DNA of 64,000 bases from Salinivirga cyanobacteriivorans (GTDB lineage: Bacteria; Bacteroidota; Bacteroidia; Bacteroidales; Salinivirgaceae), in the NCBI RefSeq assembly GCF_001443605.1, contig NZ_CP013118.1, positions 1,038,134 through 1,102,133 of the forward strand, written 5' to 3'. Under the pieces are notes generated by a model. That model saw only the letters and a list, made by a program, of their open reading frames with translations. It was not told the origin of the DNA and ran no database searches. Positions 8,704-16,664 of this stretch are shown piece after piece; the first letter of the stretch is position 1, and every line of letters begins with the position of its first letter. A program made the translations under genes and the position numbers.

Positions 8704-9858
8704 TCACTCATAACTACCCTTTATAAGCAGATCTCCATTTTTCATCATCAATTTACCCTTAGAAATTACATGTTTTAACTCGAGCTTCTCGTTCATAAGC
8801 AAAAGATCCGCATCGGCATTAAGCGCGATTTTACCTTTTTGATTAAGTTTCAATGCACTTGCCGGATTGCTGGTGAGCACTTTTAAAGCAACATCAAGTG
8901 GTACTTTTTCATCAAGCACGGTGTCTCTCAGCTCTGTTAAATTCGCCATAGGTAAACCCTTTTCAAGCTTCACCAGGTTGCCCTGCTCATCAAAATCGGG
9001 CAAAGAACCATTGGCATCAGAGGTGAAGGTAATGTGATGCTCAGGAACACCTGCTTTCAACAATTCTGATACGGCTTTTGAAGGTTTAACCTCGTATTCA
9101 GGAAAATACGGGTAACTACTGGTTGTAATATCGACCCAACCTTTTTTTCCATACACCTTGGCATCTTCGAAAATGTAATCGTTCCGGTTGCAATGGGTCG
9201 GGTAAAATTGCTTAATGGGTAACTCACTTTGCTCTATCGCGTCATAAATGGGTCGGAACGGGTTTTTAGCATCTCCCATGTGTATGTTTACAATTCCGGC
9301 TTTTCCGCCAAGCATTCCGCCAACACGGGCATGTGCCGCTAATTTTATCAATTCCGGTGTTGTTGGTGTAGAAGAACGGTGATCTGAAAGAGCAATTTCA
9401 CCAATTCCGATGACTTCATCAAGCAAGGCCACATCGCGCCCCACATCACCGGTGAGTGTGGGTGTGGGCACCTGGTAGGCCCCACTGTACATCCATGCCG
9501 ACATGCCCTCGTTGCGCAGGGCTTTTACTTTCATCAGCACACTTTCAATACTGCGGGTCATCCCATCTGTACCAAGGCAACCAATAACGGTGGTAACACC
9601 GGCTTCGAGCAGCTGTGACAATGGGATCTCGGGTGTGCGGGTGGCAGGGCCACCTTCCCCTCCTGCTCCGGCAATATGCACATGAGCATCGATAAAGCCG
9701 GGTGTTAATTTAAGGCCATGGGCATCAATAACTTCAGCATCAAGACTACCTGTAGTAATCTCATCCTCAATAGCAATAATTTTACCTCCGGCCACCAATA
9801 CATCTTTTATGCCTGTTGATTCAGGTGCAAAAACCTCAGCGTTTTTTATTAAAATCAT
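8704..9858 (-). CDS. iadA: Isoaspartyl dipeptidase (IadA-like amidohydrolase)
   Basis: The 384-residue protein aligns end to end from memory with E. coli IadA. Shared features are FIDAHVH (His59, His61), the GGEGGPATRTPE substrate loop, AWMYSGAY, SDHRS (Arg161), IHMGD (His193), PTHCNRN (His222, Arg225) and SDANGS (Asp281). It should hydrolyse beta-aspartyl dipeptides in the cytoplasm; no signal peptide is present. The residue aligned with the carboxylated metal-bridging Lys162 of E. coli IadA is Glu154 (motif GIGEIALSDHR), fixed by the 7-residue distance to the conserved Arg. Glutamate bridges occur in other amidohydrolase subtypes, so activity is still likely. beta-Asp-Arg is the product of cyanophycinase, which links this gene to the flanking S51 genes. 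It is likely cotranscribed with the S51 gene upstream (30 nt or less). Confidence 0.9.
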   Translation of the reverse strand: MILIKNAEVFAPESTGIKDVLVAGGKIIAIEDEITTGSLDAEVIDAHGLKLTPGFIDAHVHIAGAGGEGGPATRTPEIPLSQLLEAGVTTVIGCLGTDGMTRSIESVLMKVKALRNEGMSAWMYSGAYQVPTPTLTGDVGRDVALLDEVIGIGEIALSDHRSSTPTTPELIKLAAHARVGGMLGGKAGIVNIHMGDAKNPFRPIYDAIEQSELPIKQFYPTHCNRNDYIFEDAKVYGKKGWVDITTSSYPYFPEYEVKPSKAVSELLKAGVPEHHITFTSDANGSLPDFDEQGNLVKLEKGLPMANLTELRDTVLDEKVPLDVALKVLTSNPASALKLNQKGKIALNADADLLLMNEKLELKHVISKGKLMMKNGDLLIKGSYE

Positions 9859-9888
9859 GGTTATGAACTATTTACTATGTTTACTAAT

Positions 9889-11850
9889 TTAGCGAATACT
9901 TACTTTAGAGGTGCTTGTGTAATGCCGTGTGGTGGCACGAAACAAATACATCCCTGCGCTATAATTCTTCACACTAATGCGGTAACGCTTTTGGCCGCTA
10001 TAACGTTCAATCAATTTACCATCTGATGCGTAAATTTGTAAATTTACCGGTTGACCAAAATCACAAAAAACGTGGTTATTGGCTGGATTAGGATATATTT
10101 TACCCTGTATTTCATTTTCTGTTTTTTCAACCCCAAGTCCAAGCTCCGTCCCCATCAGGTAAGTTTGTGTTGAATCGAAAACAGAGAGCATCATCTCTTC
10201 AAACCCTGCGACCATTCTCGGGTCGTAATTGCCCACGTTGGGTGTAACAGAAAATCCAAAGGCTGTACCATTGTTTTTAATTGCCATTACAGGTGATGTA
10301 CCATAGCCATCGAGCCATGTAGAATCATTGTTCACGTAATATTTAGCATAATTTCTTTTATTCAGCCAAATACCATAAGTTAAGTCCTCAAGTAGCATGG
10401 CATATGGCACAGCAGTGGTTGTATTCTCATACACATCGCTGTTTTTAAATGTCTGTGGCATTACAACTGATGTTTTCAGTAAGTTAAGCCCCGGATCAAA
10501 ACTCAACGTGCCATAATAAGAAGCACCTGATTCCAGGTAATTATTTACAACAGTGTGTGCGGCAAAACGACTATTGTCGCCCACAAAAGCTACAACGCCG
10601 CCATGAGTCCTTATTTTGTCGTTTAATTGATTCCCGTTTGCAGTATTGTTCATAAAATCCATTAAAGTGGCATACGCATTATCGACAAAAACTACTTTTC
10701 CGGCATCAGATATAGCATCGCTAAAAGTTTGGTCATCTCCGTTTGCAGTTGTAGCTGCAAATTGATAAACGGTTGCTGAAGTATGATTCTCTATAGCCGT
10801 GACTAAAGCTGATGCATTAACTGAGTTTTCACCTGTTACAAGCAGAACATTATCGTTTACACTGCCACAATCATTTACTAAAACGTCCATCATATCGGTA
10901 TGAAATGAACCATACACTCCGCCGCCCAGCAAAACAGTATAATCGCCGCCTTCGCCGTAAAGCGCAGGCTCTGAGAATTGCTCAAAGCCCTCTACAGCGC
11001 CAGTATTCATGTCATAGGTACAGCCGTTAAGCAACTGCATCACTTCGATTTCATCTGCCACAACAGTAGTTTGAGCTGTATTAAAGTGGGTATTTGCCAC
11101 ATCATAAAAATTTCCGGCCCCTGTGCCATAAGCATACACAGAATCGTTACGTATTATCATGGCAGAAAGATCATCGACGCCCAGTCCTGTTATACGACTT
11201 TCAGATTGGGTCTCATACCAATTGGCCAACATACCTATAAGCCGGGGGAAGCGTCCGCGCTCTGCAAAATGCGTATCAAAAAGGTAGCCAGGCATTAAAT
11301 CCACGAAATCGTCCGCAAGGGCCATGTAACTATTCAACGGATTATTAAGCGATTCATCTGGGTATACTGTTCCATTTTCAGCCGTAAAAATTATGGATGA
11401 AAGTATAGCCATACCAGCAGAAGTACCTGAAATTACGCCCCCTTCGGCATATTTATCCATGATGGCCTGTTCAATTTCGTTATTATTGAAATTACTATAA
11501 TAGTTATACTGATCGCCACCCTTGAAGAAAAACATATCGTAAGACATCAACGAATCATAAACCACAGGATAATCAGCCGGATCGACTGCACTCAGATCAA
11601 AATGTTTTGCATCTGCAGCATTACAGGTATTCGTAAAGTAATCTCTCATCCAGCTATCTGGTTCAGGCCCCCAGGCTACAATTGCAACCCTGGAATTACC
11701 AGCCAGCGTAACGGCCTTTGTATAGGGATCAAAATTCCAGGCATCATCGCCTGTTCTTTCTGTGCCGCCACCAACAAGCATTAAAGTACCCTGTGCAAGT
11801 GTATTTAATGAAAATAGCAATCCTGCTAAAAAGATAAAAAACCTTCTCAT
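9889..11850 (-). CDS. Secreted cyanophycinase-family protein with T9SS sorting domain
   Basis: I take the ATG at 11850 because it gives a clean signal peptide (MRRFFIFLAG...LAQ); upstream in-frame starts at 11871 and 11892 only add residues in front. The resulting 653-residue protein has an S51 domain with GGDQ (111-114), GTSAG (Ser144), DTHF (192-195) and RGR (198-200). In this protein the Q of the CphB-type DQHF motif is Thr. Residues 301-560 look like a second, degenerate copy of the same fold: the LLGGG strand is kept, but the GGDQ position reads VDNA and the nucleophile position reads FVGDN, so this half should be inactive. The last ~70 residues (IYPNPANNHV..., SAGMYLFRA, ending KVSIR) form a type-A T9SS sorting domain, so it is exported or cell-surface attached. 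It is inferred to be the extracellular first-cut enzyme of the locus. Confidence 0.85.
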   Translation of the reverse strand: MRRFFIFLAGLLFSLNTLAQGTLMLVGGGTERTGDDAWNFDPYTKAVTLAGNSRVAIVAWGPEPDSWMRDYFTNTCNAADAKHFDLSAVDPADYPVVYDSLMSYDMFFFKGGDQYNYYSNFNNNEIEQAIMDKYAEGGVISGTSAGMAILSSIIFTAENGTVYPDESLNNPLNSYMALADDFVDLMPGYLFDTHFAERGRFPRLIGMLANWYETQSESRITGLGVDDLSAMIIRNDSVYAYGTGAGNFYDVANTHFNTAQTTVVADEIEVMQLLNGCTYDMNTGAVEGFEQFSEPALYGEGGDYTVLLGGGVYGSFHTDMMDVLVNDCGSVNDNVLLVTGENSVNASALVTAIENHTSATVYQFAATTANGDDQTFSDAISDAGKVVFVDNAYATLMDFMNNTANGNQLNDKIRTHGGVVAFVGDNSRFAAHTVVNNYLESGASYYGTLSFDPGLNLLKTSVVMPQTFKNSDVYENTTTAVPYAMLLEDLTYGIWLNKRNYAKYYVNNDSTWLDGYGTSPVMAIKNNGTAFGFSVTPNVGNYDPRMVAGFEEMMLSVFDSTQTYLMGTELGLGVEKTENEIQGKIYPNPANNHVFCDFGQPVNLQIYASDGKLIERYSGQKRYRISVKNYSAGMYLFRATTRHYTSTSKVSIR

Positions 11851-11981
11851 AACTATAAATTTAAAATTCATAATGAAAATACTGTATTTCAACGGAAAGC
11901 GGGAATTCTTAGCCCGGTTTACTCCGGAAATGAGATGTTAAAATACAAAATCAATTTGTACCTGCAAAAAAGAATAAGTTT

Positions 11982-14381
11982 TTACCAATCTAAAGCGGTA
12001 GTCAGGCCAATTACCAGGTAAATATTTTTTAGTTCATCATTTTGGGCGTATTCACCAAAATTATAAAAGGCTCCGAGTATAATTTGCCCCCATTCAGGAT
12101 TCATTAAACCGCCCATCAACCCGGCTTCATAATAACCGCGTTGTGCCTGGCTGCTAATTTTGCTGATACGACTATCCCGACTATCACCATAAAGTACGCC
12201 AAGCTGAGTAGTAAGCGAAAACATAATGTTTTTTTGATGAGAATGAATGGGTAAATAATGCTGCATAAAACCATTGACGAAACGTGTATGGAAATAGCTA
12301 TAAACCGGCATGGTTTGAAATACGCCGGGCTCATAGAAATGCAATTTACCTGAACCATGACCATTAAAAGCCAGTTCAAGTGGAATATTTTCAGTTACCA
12401 TTCCGGCATTACCCATAATGCGAAAAGTCCCTGCAAAACGTGTTGGTAAATTATAACTAAATCGTCCCAAAAAGCGCTCATACTTTACATCGCCATCATT
12501 TACGGCCAACCCTCGCTCATAACTAAGGTTAAAAACAGGTCCACCTGCTCCTTCACGAATTCTGTATTTTCCGAGATTCCCAAGCTTTTCACCAGGAGCA
12601 TATCGCAAGTCAAAACGTATAGCTGAACGATTAAAATCTCCGAATAGCGTATCCGTAGCTGTGTGCGACAAACTATATTTTTCCATATACCCTTTTGCAC
12701 GCAAATTTACATATCTGGGATACTCAACTTCGAGGGCTGCTTGGTGCCCCTGCACATAATTCAAAGCAGGCAATACAAAACTTCTAAGATTATACATTCC
12801 AAGCCGATAAGGGTTATAAAATGCATACGCCCCTTTTTCACTGGTTTCATCCTGGTATTGATATTTTAACCTTAACACACCATTCCTGAGAGGGTTCAGA
12901 TGCGCACGGGCAGCATACCGCCAGTCGCCTTCTTCGTGGGAACGAATAAACTTTCCTCCTATTCTTATCCAATTGAGAACTTTATAGCTCGTCATCAACG
13001 ATAACCCATAACGCCATCGCTCCTGCAGGTTAAAACCAATTGACTCTTTTAGATTTAATGTAAAATAGCCCAAAGGCAACTCTCCGGTAGCGAGTAACAG
13101 TGGCAAATCATTCATCCATCGGAAGAATGGAATCTCTCGCTGCAACGTATCCATTAATTTAAAAGTATACAAATCCTGGGGTGTAAGGCTATCGGACCTG
13201 TATTGCTGCAAGAGCGAATCATTTGTAACAGTAACATCAGGGGCATAACTGAATTCAAATTGTCGGCGTAGTATTGATTTGGGAATCTTGACCCCTACCC
13301 TGGGATTCATAATACTGGTCGATGCATACCCGATCATGATTGGAAAAGGTGGCAAAGAATCAATTACCTTATCTGTAAAATTAATTCGTGATTGCAACCT
13401 GGTCGGAAACCAGTATTTCCCCTCCAGCTTATCATACTCCTGTCTCACGGTTATTCCTATCTGACTTGATTGTGTTGTAGGTTGAGCAACTAATTTGCGC
13501 ACAGCATAATCATAACCATCGACGTAAATCATTCCATACATGGCACTAAACGATGTGCCTGCTTTGGGCCGGAATGTAATTAAATAAATATTGTGTCCAC
13601 GCGCTGCAGTTAAAGTATCTTTAATAAGGAAAAAATATTTTTTCTCAGCATTCGGACTTACAGGATTCACATATTTGATAGTGCCGATATTGAAAAAATC
13701 ATCGTAACACGACAGTGAATGCAACTGACTTCCGAGCACTGCAAAAGCCGGGTTCCTGAATCCGGAAATATTGGTAGTCAATACATTCTCCCGCATTTTA
13801 CCTGGTGCCTTGTAGTATTTTTCAGAAATTGCTTCACTCACAAACAAATTCGACTTTTTTGCCATTTTTACCAGGTTCCCTGCACTTCCTCCAAGCTTCC
13901 CCCTGGAGCTGAAATATTCCAGCGTATCGCGATTCAGGGCAATGTAAAACTTATTATAAGCCGTATATTTAAAAGAAGGTAAATTCATTGGGTCGTGCTC
14001 ACTGCGCCGTGCAATAACTTTCTGCATAATTGTATCGGCCGGGTTGATACCCGGAAATACTACAACCTCATCCAGTTTAAATGACTTTTCGGCCAATTTA
14101 ATATTATAAATACCGCTGGTATCCACAAAAAATGATTTGGGTTGTAGTCCCAAATAAAAAACATGAAGCGTATCGGGTTTCGATAGTGAAATTTTATAAC
14201 GACCGTTAATATCTGAAACGGTACCCTTATTATTATCAGATATGGTTAAAGTAGCATAAGATACCGGATTGCCATAATTATCATTGATTGTCCCTTGGAC
14301 CTGAATTTGCCCAATTACTGGAGTTATGAAGCATAATAGCAAAAAGGTCCAGACAATTAACAATTTAGGAAGCTGAAACAT
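11982..14381 (-). CDS. Carboxypeptidase-regulatory-like plus DUF5686 outer-membrane protein
   Basis: The 799-residue protein has a signal peptide (ending PVIGQ) and a carboxypeptidase-D regulatory-like domain at about 25-110 (GTINDNYGNPVSYATLTI, DINGRYKISL). A long DUF5686-type region follows, with C-terminal barrel-like strands ending in GLTTALDW. Family members are common in Bacteroidota and presumed to be outer-membrane proteins; their function is unknown to me. Ten nt separate it from the pseudouridine synthase gene upstream, suggesting cotranscription with that gene and not with the S51 gene 89 nt or more downstream. It probably does not belong to the peptide-utilisation locus. Confidence 0.8.
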   Translation of the reverse strand: MFQLPKLLIVWTFLLLCFITPVIGQIQVQGTINDNYGNPVSYATLTISDNNKGTVSDINGRYKISLSKPDTLHVFYLGLQPKSFFVDTSGIYNIKLAEKSFKLDEVVVFPGINPADTIMQKVIARRSEHDPMNLPSFKYTAYNKFYIALNRDTLEYFSSRGKLGGSAGNLVKMAKKSNLFVSEAISEKYYKAPGKMRENVLTTNISGFRNPAFAVLGSQLHSLSCYDDFFNIGTIKYVNPVSPNAEKKYFFLIKDTLTAARGHNIYLITFRPKAGTSFSAMYGMIYVDGYDYAVRKLVAQPTTQSSQIGITVRQEYDKLEGKYWFPTRLQSRINFTDKVIDSLPPFPIMIGYASTSIMNPRVGVKIPKSILRRQFEFSYAPDVTVTNDSLLQQYRSDSLTPQDLYTFKLMDTLQREIPFFRWMNDLPLLLATGELPLGYFTLNLKESIGFNLQERWRYGLSLMTSYKVLNWIRIGGKFIRSHEEGDWRYAARAHLNPLRNGVLRLKYQYQDETSEKGAYAFYNPYRLGMYNLRSFVLPALNYVQGHQAALEVEYPRYVNLRAKGYMEKYSLSHTATDTLFGDFNRSAIRFDLRYAPGEKLGNLGKYRIREGAGGPVFNLSYERGLAVNDGDVKYERFLGRFSYNLPTRFAGTFRIMGNAGMVTENIPLELAFNGHGSGKLHFYEPGVFQTMPVYSYFHTRFVNGFMQHYLPIHSHQKNIMFSLTTQLGVLYGDSRDSRISKISSQAQRGYYEAGLMGGLMNPEWGQIILGAFYNFGEYAQNDELKNIYLVIGLTTALDW

Positions 14382-14391
14382 GATTTTTTTT

Positions 14392-15150
14392 TTAAAGCAT
14401 TTGTAGGAAACTCACTTCTTTTTCGGTCAGGAAGCGCCAATGCCCACGATTAAGGTTCTTTTTTGTAAGCCCTGCAAAATAAACACGATCAAGTTTTGTT
14501 ACCTTATACCCAAGATGCGCAAAAATTCTTCTGACAATTCTATTTTTCCCACTGTGAATTTCAATTCCAACCTGGTTCTTTTCTGAAGGTTCAGGATAAC
14601 TCAGGTCATCGGGTTTAATAAAACCATCTTCTAATTCAACACCTTGTACAAGGGCATCAAAATCAGTTTTTGTAAAAGGTTTATTTAAAAAAACATGATA
14701 AATCTTTCGCACATTAGAGCTGGGGTGAGCAAGCTTTTTAGCCATATCTCCATCATTTGTAAACATTAACACACCAGTAGTATTTCTATCGAGTCTGCCA
14801 ACCGGATAAATGCGTTCTTTACTGGCTTTTTTCACCAAATCAATTACAGTGCGGCGTCCCTGCGGGTCTTTCGAGGTAGTAACTGTATCTTTTGGTTTAT
14901 TTAAAAGAAGGTATACTTTCTTTTCAGGCACAAGACTTTTACCCTCATATTCAACATCATCTGAACGTTTTACTTTAAAACCCAACTCTGTTACTATTTC
15001 GCCATTAACCTTAATCTTACCCTGTTCAATCAGCTTATCTGCCTCGCGTCTTGAACACACTCCGCTATTGGCAATGTAACGGTTTAACCTTATGGGATCA
15101 TCCCAATTTTCTTTTTTCGAGCTGTCTTTGCGCTGTCCTTTTTGAACCAT
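14392..15150 (-). CDS. rRNA pseudouridine synthase, RsuA/RluB family
   Basis: The 252-residue protein has an N-terminal S4 RNA-binding domain (RLNRYIANSGVCSRREADKLI, G-K-I-K-V-N-G) at about 20-80. A pseudouridine synthase core follows with the catalytic motif GRLDRNTTG (the Asp is the nucleophile) and the later motif SGKNRIVRRIFAHLGY. The enzyme isomerises a specific uridine in 16S or 23S rRNA; RluB-type 23S modification is the commonest assignment for this length but cannot be fixed from sequence alone. A TATCTTTG element lies 22 nt upstream on the minus strand. Confidence 0.92.
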   Translation of the reverse strand: MVQKGQRKDSSKKENWDDPIRLNRYIANSGVCSRREADKLIEQGKIKVNGEIVTELGFKVKRSDDVEYEGKSLVPEKKVYLLLNKPKDTVTTSKDPQGRRTVIDLVKKASKERIYPVGRLDRNTTGVLMFTNDGDMAKKLAHPSSNVRKIYHVFLNKPFTKTDFDALVQGVELEDGFIKPDDLSYPEPSEKNQVGIEIHSGKNRIVRRIFAHLGYKVTKLDRVYFAGLTKKNLNRGHWRFLTEKEVSFLQML

Positions 15151-15171
15151 TTATTAAAATATTTTAGGTGG

Positions 15172-15179
15172 CAAAGATA
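15172..15179 (-). promoter_or_regulatory. -7 element for the pseudouridine synthase gene
   Basis: On the minus strand the bases read TATCTTTG, matching TAnnTTTG, 22 nt upstream of the start codon. No clear TTTG -33 element lies at the right distance. Confidence 0.4.
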
Positions 15180-15368
15180 ATCTAAAACAAGCTTTTATAC
15201 GAAAAAACCATCGTAAATTAACCTTTATAACGTCATGAGCACTGTATTAACAAGTAAATTGGTCATTGACAGCACTACTTGTTCAACAAAATTGACTAAA
15301 CACTAAACATTTTTGCAAAAAATTACTTTATATCATAAAGAAAAAGTAATAACAAAAAATTAATCATT

Positions 15369-16010
15369 ATGAAAACTACTAGTTTATTGATAGTTGCCAC
15401 ACTTGTAATGGGCCTGTCATTTACATCGTGCGACAGTGCACAAAAAGGAGCCAAAGATAAGGCAAAAAGCGACAAAGAGACAAAAAGCGAACTACCGATG
15501 GAAGCAAAGACCATCCAGATAAACACAAATGAAAGTATCGTAAACTGGAGTGGCACACTGGTTGGTGTTTACGACCATTATGGAACACTTGACTTCAAAA
15601 ATGGTGAAATCTTTATTAAAGATGGTAAAATAGCGGATGGCTCTTTCGTTGTAGACATGAAGACAATGAAACCTACCGATCAAAACTACAATCCTGAAGA
15701 AGGAAGTACAAAAGAAAAACTCGTCGGGCACCTTTCATCACCAGACTTTTTTGATGTAGAAAACCACCCGGAAGCATCATTCAAAATTAAAGCTCATAAA
15801 AACAATGAAATTGTAGGTGACCTGACTATTCGTGGTAATACGCATGAAGAGACAGTAAAAAACCTTGAAATTAAGAACATGGATGGAAAAATGAAATTCC
15901 ACGGAACCATGACTTTTGACAGAAATAAATACGATGTAAACTGGAAGCACCCGGTAAAAGACAAAGTATTATCCGACGATATTGAACTAAAAGTTACGAT
16001 AAAAGGATAA
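15369..16010 (+). CDS. YceI-family lipoprotein
   Basis: The 213-residue protein has a lipobox (SFTSC), a charged linker of about 30 residues, then a YceI/lipocalin-like domain. Typical motifs are SIVNWSGT at the start, KLVGHLSSPDFFDVENHPEA in the middle and LTIRGNTHEETVKNLE near the end. YceI proteins bind amphiphilic or isoprenoid molecules in the periplasm. The anchor places this copy on a membrane. The gene stands alone, divergent from the pseudouridine synthase gene, so no pathway can be inferred. Confidence 0.88.
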   Translation: MKTTSLLIVATLVMGLSFTSCDSAQKGAKDKAKSDKETKSELPMEAKTIQINTNESIVNWSGTLVGVYDHYGTLDFKNGEIFIKDGKIADGSFVVDMKTMKPTDQNYNPEEGSTKEKLVGHLSSPDFFDVENHPEASFKIKAHKNNEIVGDLTIRGNTHEETVKNLEIKNMDGKMKFHGTMTFDRNKYDVNWKHPVKDKVLSDDIELKVTIKG

Positions 16011-16058
16011 TTCCGGAATAAACCAGAGAGAGGGTGTCTAAAAAGGTTTGAAAACGTC

Positions 16059-16090
16059 ATTCCTTCTCCGCCAGCTGGCGGAGAAGGAAT
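16059..16090. repeat. 32-bp perfect palindrome (REP-like element)
   Basis: The left half ATTCCTTCTCCGCCAG and its exact reverse complement abut with no loop. The 16-bp core TCCGCCAGCTGGCGGA (16067-16082) recurs at 34307-34322 inside the group II intron. It is 49 nt after the YceI stop and could act as a terminator-like structure or be a dispersed intergenic repeat. Confidence 0.75.
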
Positions 16091-16125
16091 ATTTTTGAAT
16101 TGATAATCAACAGATTAACTTCGTT

Positions 16126-16145
16126 GAGCTCCCTTCGGTCGGTTC
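16126..16145. repeat. 20-bp sequence shared with 34493-34512
   Basis: GAGCTCCCTTCGGTCGGTTC occurs identically at 16126-16145 and 34493-34512, both close to a copy of the TCCGCCAGCTGGCGGA core. The second copy lies inside the intron, so this one may be an intron or repeat remnant. Confidence 0.7.
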
Positions 16146-16664
16146 CTTCGTCGTTCCTCCTACCAATGACGTATCTAAAAAAGTTTCACGCACCGTTCGC
16201 AACGAAGGCGCAGCGATTGCAACGTTTTACTCGTAGCGTTCGTTGCGTATTTTTCGTGGCGATCGTGGCTTGAAATAATTTAAAAGATTTAGAATATAAA
16301 TTTCAATTATAAACCTGAAAAAGTTATACATCATTCTGCATTACTACATTTAAAATTTTTTGGCTATCGGAATGACGACGATTTTTGATTTTTTAGGAAC
16401 CCTCTTTTTTCTGCCAAAAACAATATTACTTTACTACACCTTGTCTCTCATAAATTTAGCACACACACACCACAACAAACAACCCGAAACATCGACCTAC
16501 AAGCCTAAAATACAGAAACATAGAAAAGATCAAAAAAGTGAAACGAAATTTTTATGTAACTCGTGGGTAGGAAATCGTTGTTTGTCGAAAAAGATTGTAA
16601 TCAGTCTATAGGAAAGCCATATTTGCCAGCAAAATTGGGGAATTTTAACTAAAAACGACTGATT

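Larger units (their letters stand above)
16011..16664. other. Long intergenic region with dispersed palindromic elements
   Basis: No gene is supported; the open frame at 16360-16611 has no recognisable content. The first third holds a 32-bp palindrome and a 20-bp sequence shared with the group II intron region. The remainder is AT-rich and must carry the promoter of the large protease gene, which I cannot place precisely. Confidence 0.5.

Noticed and set aside
16360..16611. 83-codon open frame in the intergenic region before the protease
   Set aside because: No domain or signal sequence, composition like noncoding DNA, and it sits in a region of dispersed repeats.
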